Of a stretch of 34,223 nucleotides of DNA, positions 1 through 9,202 are shown one piece after another. Origin of the DNA: Isotricha intestinalis. Taxonomy: Eukaryota > Ciliophora > Litostomatea > Vestibuliferida > Isotrichidae. The DNA lies in the NCBI GenBank assembly GCA_023807065.1, contig JAJJLU010000033.1, positions 1 through 34,223 on the forward strand. Direction: 5' to 3'. Every line of letters begins with the position of its first letter. Within the stretch, counting starts at the first letter, position 1. The notes under the pieces were generated by a model. That model saw only the letters and a program-made list of their open reading frames with translations. It ran no database searches and had not been told where the DNA came from. Made by a program: the position numbers and the translations under genes.

Positions 1-24
1 CCCAATCCCCAATCCCCAATCCCC
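1..24. repeat. Left telomere, CCCCAAT repeats
   Basis: The window begins with a C-rich strand made of about three and a half CCCCAAT units, then passes directly into AT-rich subtelomeric DNA. The complementary motif closes the other end in the correct orientation, so this is a true chromosome end. The seven-base unit is not the repeat of Tetrahymena, Paramecium or Oxytricha/Euplotes. Confidence 0.95.
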
Positions 25-569
25 ATTTTTTTCAAAAAAATAATATTTTGTTTATATATATTTTAAAATTCAAGAAATTTTAATCAAGATTAAAAAAAAT
101 TAAAAATTAAAAATATTCAAAAATAATTTTAAAGTTTTGAAAACGAATACATGAAAAAAAATAAATAATTTTTTAAAATTTAAAAAAAATAAATAAATAA
201 AAATAACTTATTTTTCCATAATTTAATTAAACAATCAACATCTTCAGAATTAATAATTCCATTATTTAATTCAACACAAGAAAAAAAAAGATTAAAATAT
301 ATTCTTTCCTTAATTTAAATTATTTTAAATTAAGTTTTTCATAAAGCATAAAAAAAAAGATAATATTTTATTTTCAATTGAAATCAAATATATTACAACA
401 TTTAATTAAATAATATATACAATATTTATTATAATCAAGAGTTTAGAAATTATTTCCTTATTAATTATTCATTTTCATATACTTATTTTTTTATTTTCAT
501 TTTTTTTATTCAAAAAAATTTTATAATTAAATATTAATTTAAATCAATATTTTTCTGATTTTATTTTTA
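25..569. other. Left subtelomeric region without an intact gene
   Basis: This is extremely AT-rich sequence between the telomere and the first gene. It has long A and T runs and no intact ORF of note. The stretch around 203-412 looks less random on the minus strand and is listed separately as a possible decayed coding remnant. I see no tRNA, rRNA or tandem satellite here. Confidence 0.6.
203..412 (-). pseudogene. Possible degraded coding remnant, EF-hand-like
   Basis: On the minus strand a reading frame can be followed from about 412 to 203 if two in-frame TAA codons (one at 320-322), one TGA and a one-base slip in the A run at 281-289 are ignored. An ATG lies at 349. The last part contains LNNGIINSEDVDCLIKLW, which resembles an EF-hand loop and exit helix; an upstream IFDFN segment could be a first loop. 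The coding look is above that of the surrounding DNA, but the stretch is short and the reading needs repairs. The relationship to EF-hand proteins is inference. It may be chance. Confidence 0.3.
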
Positions 570-1865
570 TCATTTATTATTTAACATTTCTTTTGTCATA
601 TAATCAAATTCATCATCTAATTCACATGCTCTTTTTCTTCTTCTTTTTTTTAATAATCTAAATATAATTAACATTAATCCTCCAATTAATATAATTAAAA
701 AAATACTAATTAATAAAAGTAAAATCGATTTAAAACTAAATTTCGATTTTTGAAAAACTCCAATAATCTTTTTATCTTTATCAAAATATAAAGAATATTT
801 TTGAAGAAAATATCTTCCAAAAATCCATTTAAAATTACTATTAATAGAATAAGTAATAACAAAAAATTTTTTATCTTCAAAATCAATAAATAAATCTTTA
901 GGTTCTAAAATAAAACTAAAATTAATATTTTTAATTTCAAAAACTAAATTATTAACTTTACTCAAATCAATATTTTTCTCACATTCAAAATATAAAATAG
1001 GTCCAGTACCTTTAACTAAAGTTTGTTTTTCACTACATTTATCTTTATTTTTATTAAAAAATTCTTTTTTAATAATATCAATAAAATTATTAGTTCCAAC
1101 AATAAATTCAATATTAACTTCTAATAAAGCATTAGTATATTTATTAATGGAATAATTACCATATTTAATATTATCAAAATTAAATCCCCAAGTTTGATCA
1201 ATTTCAATTTGAGGAAATTTACCAACTGGAATTTTAATATAATTTTCATTTTCTTTAATAGTTTCACCAATAATTAATTTTCCTTTTTCTTGACTTGTAA
1301 AATCAAATCTAAATATATTATTATCAATTAATTTATTTTCTTTTAATTGATGTAATAAAGTATAATTAGGAAAATCTTGATTTTCAAAAGTCTCTTTTAA
1401 TCTTAAACCAATAATCCCTGTTGATGAAATAATATAATCATAATTATAATTTAATCTTTTTGCTAAAGCAAATTTTAATTTATTTAAATTTATATTTCCT
1501 ATTTTAATTATATCTTCACCAAATTCAAATTCATCCATTGGTTCATTAATGAAAGTATTTATTGTTTCTATTGATTTATATGTTGATGATAATTTTTGAT
1601 TAAATAATTTAGATAAATGATTTGTTTGATTTGATAAAATTATTGAATAATATGATTGTAAATATATCGATGCATTAAATTTATTTAATGGAGTTCCTAT
1701 TTCAATTTCTGTTATTATTGTCGAATTATACATCGTTGACATATAATTTAAAATATCTTTTTTTAATTCAGAATATGAAACTTTAAAAGGAATTTCTATT
1801 ATTTTTTTTGGTGTTATTTCAATTATTATTATAGATATAATAATATTATATATGGATTTTGCCAT
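570..1865 (-). CDS. Membrane-anchored pepsin-fold protein lacking catalytic Asp
   Basis: The 431-residue protein has the landmarks of the pepsin (A1) family: IEIGTPLNKFNASIYLQS at 54-71, matching the usual IGTPPQxFxxxxDTGS segment; STGIIGLRL at 148-156, matching GILGLG; a cysteine pair (277 and 295); and IFGRYFLQKYSLYFDKDKK at 348-366, matching the conserved ILGDxFLRxYYxxFD block. Both catalytic DTG/DSG motifs are replaced, the first by LQSY and the second by IVGT near 255-258, so it is probably a non-proteolytic pseudoenzyme. A short hydrophobic N terminus suggests a signal peptide. One membrane span at about 379-404 is followed by KKRRRKR and an acidic tail, giving type I topology. It ends in TGA directly followed by in-frame TAA. 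Family call fairly sure; role unknown. Confidence 0.75.
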   Translation of the reverse strand: MAKSIYNIIISIIIIEITPKKIIEIPFKVSYSELKKDILNYMSTMYNSTIITEIEIGTPLNKFNASIYLQSYYSIILSNQTNHLSKLFNQKLSSTYKSIETINTFINEPMDEFEFGEDIIKIGNINLNKLKFALAKRLNYNYDYIISSTGIIGLRLKETFENQDFPNYTLLHQLKENKLIDNNIFRFDFTSQEKGKLIIGETIKENENYIKIPVGKFPQIEIDQTWGFNFDNIKYGNYSINKYTNALLEVNIEFIVGTNNFIDIIKKEFFNKNKDKCSEKQTLVKGTGPILYFECEKNIDLSKVNNLVFEIKNINFSFILEPKDLFIDFEDKKFFVITYSINSNFKWIFGRYFLQKYSLYFDKDKKIIGVFQKSKFSFKSILLLLISIFLIILIGGLMLIIFRLLKKRRRKRACELDDEFDYMTKEMLNNK

Positions 1866-2109
1866 TATTTATTGTTTAGACTTTATATAAATTATAACTT
1901 AATATTCGGTTTAATATAATTATCTTATTTTTTTCTTCATAATTAAAAAATAAAAATCATTTTATAAATTTATAATTCAATCTAATAATTATATAAAAAA
2001 AATTTAAATATTTATTTTTTCATATATATATATATATTATTTTTAATATAAAAAACCAAAAAATAAATAGTAATAAATTTTAATAAAATAAATGACTAAT
2101 AAAATTTAC

Positions 2110-3510
2110 TTACTTAGGTCCTAAATATTTAACACTTTTTTTTTGATTAAGTCTCCCACATCCTGCACAAGCAGAATAAGAAAGGGAACTATCAAAATAG
2201 CTTTCAAAAACATGACTAACAGGTAATTTCCCAGCAAAAATTCCCCAAGTAGCATCAACAGGTTTCCACACATTATCAATTTTAACAATACTCCAAGCAT
2301 GATAACTTCCTTTTAAATCTTTTAAATTTTTACTATCTCCAAAAGCATATCCAATAGTATAAATAGCACCAATATTTAAACTATGTAATAAAGCATTATA
2401 TAATTGTGTAATATGCTCACATACTCCTATTCTTTTTTGTAATATTTCATTTACTGACATTTTCCTTCCTGTATATGATAAACTATATTTTATATTTTTA
2501 TTCACCCATCTTCCTAGTTTTATATATATTGGGTTATGTGATTTGTCGTTTGATAATATTTCTTTTGCTTTTTTTTTTGTTAATTCAGTTGCTGTTGATT
2601 TATAATTATATTCTTTTAAATCAATTTTCCAATTTGATGATACTATATTTTTAAATTCTGATGATATTTTATAAAATGGTTCTCTACCTTTACTATTTAA
2701 AATATAATTCGCATTTTTTTTTATTATATTTTTCCCATCTATAGTCTTACCGTGATTATTTGAAATTTCATAAAATTTTAAAATATTATTTCCTCCTTTG
2801 AAATATTTTGTAAAAGAAAATTTAGCATTATAATTATTTATAGGATTTCCATTTTTAATACTTCCATAATATAATATTTTCCAACCAGCAGCTTTAATTC
2901 CTACCATAATTGCATCAGAAAATCCTTTATTTCCTACTTTTCCAGTCCATTCATAATTTCCCTTCTTTGTTTTATAAAATTTACCTTCTTTACTTCCAAA
3001 TAATTCTAATTTATTTGAACAATATACTATTATTGTTCCAGGATAATTATTTCCTGGCACCATAGATATTGGTTCATAATGGAATAAACCAAATAATGCT
3101 GTGTTTTTAATTTTATATTTTATTTCTATATATCCTGTTCTTCCATTTCCAAAATTTAATTTCATTAAATCTATTCTTTTCCCATTCACACGATAACTTA
3201 TCTTTTTATTATTTAGAGTTAAACTTTGAACAGTTAAACTTCCTTGTTTTCCCATTACTATAGAATATTTATCTACTACTACATTTTTTGGTAAATTTAC
3301 TGCTTTTATTGAATATGATAGTATACTTATTTCTCCATCTGTATATAATGTTGTTATTAATTTAGATTTTGTTATTATTATATTATGGGAACCTTGTAAT
3401 AAGGTGTCATTTAAATAATATTCATGAAATATAAATGATGGTTCTGGAAATTCAGGAGGTGGAGTTGATATTGTAAAAGTTATTAAGATTAAAATCAGCA
3501 AGATTTTCAT
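2110..3510 (-). CDS. Secreted transglutaminase-like protein
   Basis: The 466-residue protein starts with a clear signal peptide (hydrophobic residues 3-14, then a Pro-rich segment), so it enters the secretory pathway. The C-terminal third carries the transglutaminase-like core: GVCEH with Cys364, YHAW with His404 and VDATW with Asp419, the expected Cys-His-Asp triad order and spacing. The N-terminal 300 residues are beta-rich and unassigned. A second Cys pair (CAGC, 448-451) lies near the end. No C-terminal membrane span is visible. Such domains act as transglutaminases, cysteine proteases or peptide N-glycanase relatives, so the exact reaction cannot be told. It is divergently placed to the Rab gene, 183 bases away. 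Confidence 0.75.
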   Translation of the reverse strand: MKILLILILITFTISTPPPEFPEPSFIFHEYYLNDTLLQGSHNIIITKSKLITTLYTDGEISILSYSIKAVNLPKNVVVDKYSIVMGKQGSLTVQSLTLNNKKISYRVNGKRIDLMKLNFGNGRTGYIEIKYKIKNTALFGLFHYEPISMVPGNNYPGTIIVYCSNKLELFGSKEGKFYKTKKGNYEWTGKVGNKGFSDAIMVGIKAAGWKILYYGSIKNGNPINNYNAKFSFTKYFKGGNNILKFYEISNNHGKTIDGKNIIKKNANYILNSKGREPFYKISSEFKNIVSSNWKIDLKEYNYKSTATELTKKKAKEILSNDKSHNPIYIKLGRWVNKNIKYSLSYTGRKMSVNEILQKRIGVCEHITQLYNALLHSLNIGAIYTIGYAFGDSKNLKDLKGSYHAWSIVKIDNVWKPVDATWGIFAGKLPVSHVFESYFDSSLSYSACAGCGRLNQKKSVKYLGPK

Positions 3511-3693
3511 TTTTTTTTTAATGCTTTTTTAATTGTATATATATTAATTTTTTTAATCAATTCGTGTTAACATTAATTTAAATAAGAAACCGATATTAAA
3601 TTTATTTATTTAAATTAATTTACAAAAAAAACATAATTTCAATGATAAAAAACTTCACAAAACAACCTAAAAAAAATTATTTATAAAAAATTA
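3511..3693. promoter_or_regulatory. Divergent intergenic spacer, probable shared promoter
   Basis: This 183-base AT-rich spacer separates the start codons of the minus-strand transglutaminase-like gene and the plus-strand Rab gene, so both promoters must lie here. No recognisable transcription-factor site is visible. The role is inferred from gene orientation alone. Confidence 0.4.
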
Positions 3694-4272
3694 ATGAAAA
3701 AATTTAAATGTATATTAGTTGGAGAATCAAATGTAGGAAAGAGTTGTATAATAAATCAATATTTCGACCAACAATTTTCAGATGAATATACAGCAACATA
3801 TTCTAATGAGAGGTCAATAAAAAAAATAAAAATAAATGACACAGAAATATCATTAGAAATATGGGACACAGCAGGACAAGAAAGATATAGAACTTTATCT
3901 CAAATGTTTATTAAAAATACACAAATAGCATTATTAGTATATGATATAACAAATAGAAAAAGTTTTGAAGAATTAAATTATTGGTATAATCTTATTTGTG
4001 AAGAAAATGATAAAAATAAAATGATTTTTGGAGTTATTGCAAATAAAAATGATTTATATAAAAAACAAAAAGTTTTTTTTGAAGAAGGAAAAAATTATTC
4101 TGATTCTATAAATAGCTCTTTCTTTGAAACAACTGCTAAAGATTATGAAAGTATTAATAATGTTTTTAATCAATTGGTTGATATTTATCTAAAAAAAGGA
4201 TTTCAACCTGAAAATACTAAAGGTACTCAAATTCAAAAAAATAATAAAGTTGAAAAGAAAAAGTGTTGTTAA
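3694..4272 (+). CDS. Rab-family small GTPase
   Basis: The 192-residue protein is a canonical Rab. It has the P-loop GESNVGKS (10-17), a switch I threonine (Thr35), the full switch II block WDTAGQERYRTL (57-68), the guanine-specificity motif NKND (117-120) and TTAK (146-149) in place of SAK. It ends KKKCC, a double-cysteine signal for geranylgeranylation and membrane attachment. All nucleotide-binding elements are intact, so it should be an active GTPase in vesicle traffic. The sequence is loosely Rab5/21-like, but the subfamily cannot be fixed by eye. It lies 92 bases upstream of a gene whose N terminus is also a Rab-like domain, on the same strand, which suggests a local duplication. Confidence 0.93.
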   Translation: MKKFKCILVGESNVGKSCIINQYFDQQFSDEYTATYSNERSIKKIKINDTEISLEIWDTAGQERYRTLSQMFIKNTQIALLVYDITNRKSFEELNYWYNLICEENDKNKMIFGVIANKNDLYKKQKVFFEEGKNYSDSINSSFFETTAKDYESINNVFNQLVDIYLKKGFQPENTKGTQIQKNNKVEKKKCC

Positions 4273-4364
4273 ACTTTAATTCTGTTTATTATTATTTAAT
4301 TACATTTTTTTTTTTTAAAATATTTTTTTTCATATTTTAAACAATTGTAAAATAATAAATATTA

Positions 4365-6557
4365 ATGAAAAATACTGATATTCGAATATGTTTATTAGGA
4401 GATAATTCAGTTGGAAAATCCAATTTATCAAATGTTTTCGCAGGAGAAACTTTTATTGAGCATTTAAAAATAATAGGTGATAATATAAATATTGTTAAGA
4501 CAAATATTGGTAATAATAAAAAAATAAATATTTTATTATATGATCCAGAACCAAATTTTAATCTTTTAAACTATACTCAATTTTTAGGTTTTATCATTAT
4601 TTATTCTATAACTAATAGAAATTCTTTTTTAAAATGTGAATATTGGTTAAATGAAATAAAAAAATCCAATTATTTACATTTACATAATAATATATTATTA
4701 CTTGGAAATAAATGTGATAATGAAGAAAATAGAGAAGTATTATATAAAGAAGGAAAAGAATTTGCTGAAAAAAATCAGATGATTTTTTTTGAATGTAGCG
4801 CTAAAAATAATATAAATGTAAAAGATCCAATAAATTCATTAATTTATCTCACAATAAAAATGAATGGATTATTAAATATTGTACATTTAAATAAAAGCAC
4901 AAATCCAATTTTAATTTCAATTTTAGGAAATAAATCAACTGGAAAAACATTTATTACAAATAAAGTTCCAAATAATATTATAATTAAAATGAATAAATTA
5001 TTGTTATCAGTTCATATAAAATTAATAGAAATACCTTCTGAAATAAATGATAAAAATATTTCAAAAGAATTAAAGATAATTAATGAATCAAAAGGAATAT
5101 TTTTACTTTTTTCTTTTAATGACAAAAACTCTTTTGATTTGAAAAAATGGATTGAAAAAATTGTAGAAATTCCAAATAATTTTTTTTTTCCTGTTATTAT
5201 AATAGGAAATGTTATTAATTCAGAAAAAAAAAGAGAAATAAGTTATGAAGAAGGTTTAAATTTATCTTATAAATATTTGTGGAATTATTATGAAATTTCT
5301 AATTTAAATAATTTAATCCTTCCAATAAATGATTTATTAAATCAAATAATTTTATATAAAAATGAATCTTTAAATCCATTACTACATAAAATTGAAAATA
5401 AAAATAATATAATAAGAATAAGTTTTCCAAAAAAAATAGATAAAATTTATTGTGAAGAATTTTTTGGAAGAGAAGAAACAAAAGAAGGTGAATATACAGG
5501 TTATTTTTTAAAAGGGGAAAAAAATGGAAAAGGTTATTTTAAATATTTAAATGATAATAAATATTATGGCCAATGGAGAAATAATGAAAGAAATGGATTT
5601 GGAAAATTACAATATTCAAATGGAGAATCATTTCTTGGTTTCTTTAAAGATAATAATCTTAAAAATGGGAAATTTATTTATAATGATAATTCAATATATG
5701 AAGGAAATTTTAAAGATAATTTAAGAAATGGATTTGGAAAATTAATATATTCAAACGGAGATATTTATGAAGGAAATTGGTTAAATAATATAAAAGAAGG
5801 TCAAGGAAAATATATATATAAAAATTCAAAGACAATAAAAAGAGATATTAATGTATATAAATCAATTAATTCTTTTTTAAATGAAATCCCTATAAGAGAA
5901 TTTATATATGAAGGAGAATGGAAAAATAATTTATGGAATGGAAATGGAATTTATATTACAGATAAAGGAAAATATGAAGGTATTTTTGAAAATGGATTTT
6001 TAAAAGGAAAAGGGAAAATAATTTATAGTAATGGAGATATTTATGATGGAAATATTAAAGATTTTTTAAAAGAAGGTTATGGAGAATTTTTTTATAATAA
6101 TAAAGATATATATTATGGTCATTTTAATAATGATTTAAAAAATGGAAAAGGTAAAATGAAATATTCAAATGGAAATTTATTTATTGGAAAATGGAAAGAT
6201 GATAAAAAAAAAAATGGAATTTTATTTACTGATATAAAGGATTATTATGAAGAAAATAATATTGAAAGAATTATTTTAGATTTTAAAAGAGGTAAATTAA
6301 AACTTAAAGGGAAAATTTATTATGGAGATTATATTGAAGATAAATTATTTGGAAAAGGTTATTTATTAAATTCAAATTATTGTTACATAGGTGATTTTAT
6401 TGATAATAAAAGAAATGGAAGAGGTATTATTTTTAATTTAAATGGTGAAAAATTTGATTCTTTTTGGGAAAATGATATAATTCTTAATAATGTCAATATA
6501 CAAATCAAAGAAAATAGTTTAAAGAAATCATCTATTCCAAAATATAAAATAAGGTAA
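4365..6557 (+). CDS. Dual Ras-like GTPase domains fused to MORN repeats (copy 1)
   Basis: The 730-residue protein has two GTPase-like domains in tandem and then MORN repeats. Domain 1 (about 5-165) has P-loop GDNSVGKS (12-19), NKCD (115-118) and ECSAK (143-147), but its switch II DxxG is replaced by DPEPN near 60-64. Domain 2 (about 181-330) keeps P-loop GNKSTGKT (188-195) but has GNVIN instead of NKxD and EISN instead of SAK, so it is degenerate. From about 373 to 700 run about a dozen MORN units of the type YxGxWxxxxxxGxGxxxYxNG. MORN repeats usually mediate membrane or cortical cytoskeleton attachment. A close paralogue with the same architecture lies at 11063-13204. No prenylation cysteine is present. 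The architecture is certain from sequence; the function is unknown. Confidence 0.85.
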   Translation: MKNTDIRICLLGDNSVGKSNLSNVFAGETFIEHLKIIGDNINIVKTNIGNNKKINILLYDPEPNFNLLNYTQFLGFIIIYSITNRNSFLKCEYWLNEIKKSNYLHLHNNILLLGNKCDNEENREVLYKEGKEFAEKNQMIFFECSAKNNINVKDPINSLIYLTIKMNGLLNIVHLNKSTNPILISILGNKSTGKTFITNKVPNNIIIKMNKLLLSVHIKLIEIPSEINDKNISKELKIINESKGIFLLFSFNDKNSFDLKKWIEKIVEIPNNFFFPVIIIGNVINSEKKREISYEEGLNLSYKYLWNYYEISNLNNLILPINDLLNQIILYKNESLNPLLHKIENKNNIIRISFPKKIDKIYCEEFFGREETKEGEYTGYFLKGEKNGKGYFKYLNDNKYYGQWRNNERNGFGKLQYSNGESFLGFFKDNNLKNGKFIYNDNSIYEGNFKDNLRNGFGKLIYSNGDIYEGNWLNNIKEGQGKYIYKNSKTIKRDINVYKSINSFLNEIPIREFIYEGEWKNNLWNGNGIYITDKGKYEGIFENGFLKGKGKIIYSNGDIYDGNIKDFLKEGYGEFFYNNKDIYYGHFNNDLKNGKGKMKYSNGNLFIGKWKDDKKKNGILFTDIKDYYEENNIERIILDFKRGKLKLKGKIYYGDYIEDKLFGKGYLLNSNYCYIGDFIDNKRNGRGIIFNLNGEKFDSFWENDIILNNVNIQIKENSLKKSSIPKYKIR

Positions 6558-6662
6558 TTTTATTGTTTTTTTTGTAGATATTTATTAAAATAAAAAATAA
6601 CGTACTATGCTCGATTTGTTTTTAATAGGGAAATATATTTAATATTTTTTTATTTAAAAAAT

Positions 6663-8931
6663 ATGAAATTTTATTATATTATCTTTATTTTTCTTTTAAA
6701 AATAGTTTTAAGCCAAAAAAAAACAAAAACGAGAAAATTAATTTCTGTTGACGAAAAAGAGAATTATTGTTTAAAAACAAAAAATATTAAATTTGAAAAA
6801 AATTATTCTTCTTTAAATGAATATGTAGAATCTTTAAATATAAAAAAAAATAACGGTAGACCATTTTTAATTGAATTAATTTTAAATAATAAAGTAAATC
6901 ACTTGGGAAATTTTTCAGGAGATATTGGTTTATATATTTTTAATATATGTCTATCAATCGTTCTTTTAATTGGTAAAAATATTATTTAATTTTATAATAA
7001 ATATAGGATGGATTATTTTATATGTATTTTGGTGTAAAAATAAATTAAAATTTATAAACGAATTAAACGCAGGAAATTGTAAATTAATATTATTTGGATT
7101 TTCACTAGTATTATATATTGGAAGTTTAATATCTTCAATTTTTGGATTAATATATTTAAAAAAATCTAAAAATTCAATTAATTATTCACTTTGTTTTTTA
7201 ACACAATTTTTTGAACATTTTATTTATGGAGAAGAAAATATGAATTTTCCAAAATGGGTTGGAACAAATACTATTTTAAAAACTCTTTCAGATACAAATA
7301 ATTTTATTGAAACTTTGAATTATGATGAAATATTTTCTAATTATGAAGAAATATTAAGTCAAAATCAAATTTTTATAACACAATTAAATGAAATGATAAC
7401 TAAACCAATTAAAAGTCCTATTAATGATAATTGGAAATTTATTCCTAAATTTTTTTACCAATATAATAATATAAATAATATATCTTCTACAATAGGAAAA
7501 ATTTACTATGAATATGATTCAAGTGTTATTGAATCAATTGGCAATTTAACTGAATTAAAAAACCAATTTGATATTATTAATAATGAAAGAGAAAATTTAT
7601 TAAATTCTTTAAATGATATTTATTCAATTTTCTCACAATTAGAAAATACTATTATTAATGCCAATTATAAAATTACAGATTATATTTTAAAGATTAATAA
7701 AAAATATAATAATACTTTTATTAAATTTGGAATGGTTCTATTTATTTTTTTAATTATTTTCCCTTCAATTTCAATTATATCATTTACTTTTTTTATTTTT
7801 TATAAAATTCAATTTACAAATATAAGTATTCAAATTTTTTGGAATGTTTGTATTTTAATATGTTTAATATCTTTAATATTAGGTTCAATTTTTGGTATTA
7901 TAAGTACAATTTCATTAGAATCAATTCCTGCAATTTCATATTTATTAAGTTCAAATTATCTTAAAAAGAATGATAATATATTTAATGGAAATGAAATAAT
8001 TTCAAACTATTTAGATACATGCTTAAATGATGATGGAAATTTATATTCAAAAATGAAAATATCAGAAAGTAAATTATATTTAATATATGATTTATTAAAT
8101 ATTTCTAAAAAAGTAAATAAACAAGAAATTAAATTACAATATTATAGAATTTTACCACAACCAATTATAATTGCTCAAAATGATATTCAAAATATTTTAT
8201 TAGATCCAGTTTATACTACAGATATTGAAACAAATAAAAACGAAGATTATCAAACTAATTTAAATATATTAAATAAATGTAATGAAGAATATATTTTTGT
8301 TTTTGGAAGTTGTGAAAACAAATTAACACAAGATAAAAATTGTCATTCAATAGATTATTCATATAATCCATATACTTTATTTAATGATAATAATTGTATA
8401 ATTAAATATAATTTAATAGCAAATTCTTATGAAGAATTAATGAATGAATTAAATAAAATAAATGATATTTTTTTAGGTTTAAATGGTAAAATTTCATTAT
8501 CTACTTTATATATAAATATTATAGAACAATTAATTAAAATTTATCGTAAATCAAATTCTGAATTAACTAATATTTTACTAAATATTTATGATAAAGTAAT
8601 TGGTGAAAATGGAAAATTTGATGATTTATTTAATTGTAATAATTTAAAATATGATTTAATTAAATTTTACGGAGAATTTAAAAATTATTATTCAAAATAT
8701 GTTTATAAAATTTATTGTTGTTTTATTTCTTCAAGTATTTTAATTTTTTTCAGTATAATTTATACTTTAATTGATTTATATGATGGATTTAAAAAAAATA
8801 AATCTTTTTCAAAATCTGTTTTTGAATTTAGTCCAAATTTAAGAGAACAAAATAGTCAAAATATACATTATCATAAAAATCATAGTTTTAGAAATAATGA
8901 TACTAATAGAAAATTATCACAAAAGTATTAA
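6663..8931 (+). CDS. Prominin-like five-span membrane protein, two exons
   Basis: This gene is built from exon 1 (6663-6972) and exon 2 (7007-8931) around a 34-nt intron, giving 744 residues. Splicing joins two hydrophobic halves into one membrane span. Topology: signal peptide (1-17), extracellular segment, TM1 about 88-112, a short loop with Cys113 and Cys128, TM2 about 130-153, a large loop of about 190 residues, TM3 about 343-370, TM4 about 379-405, a second large loop of about 260 residues with several cysteines, TM5 about 669-694, and a cytoplasmic tail rich in Ser, Asn and His. Five spans with two large extracellular loops is the prominin layout, and prominins sit in microvilli and ciliary membrane protrusions. 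Sequence identity is weak by eye; another pentaspan family such as tweety is possible. Confidence 0.65.
6973..7006 (+). other. 34-nt intron in the prominin-like gene
   Basis: The segment begins GTAAAAA and ends AATATAG. Unspliced, the frame stops at TAA 6987-6989. Removing exactly these 34 bases leaves a split Gly codon (G + GA) and restores a continuous membrane helix (LSIVLLI-G-WIILYVFW). The length is not a multiple of three, so retention shifts the frame. It closely matches the 33-nt intron at 13909-13941 in size and in its GTAAA and TAG ends. Confidence 0.88.
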
Positions 8932-9202
8932 TTAATTAATATTTTAAGTATTATTTTTTTTGAATAAAAGATTTTAGATAATTTATTACATGTATTATGT
9001 TAAGTTAAGTCATTTTTTATAAATAAATAATAAAAATTAAAGAAATGAAAAATTAAAGTAAACTAATTATAAGATAAAAATTGTAAATTATCATTTCAAA
9101 ATTTGAAAAAAGCTTTTATGAATTTATTTGGAATTAATTTATTTAAATAAAAAAATAAGAAACAGAATTAATATAAATAATTAGAAAAAAAGTATTCTTT
9201 TA

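Noticed and set aside
6970..8931. Treating the long ORF as a separate gene starting at TTG 6970
   Set aside because: TTG starts are not expected in ciliate nuclear genes, and a 34-nt GT-AG intron joins it to the upstream exon with a continuous membrane helix.
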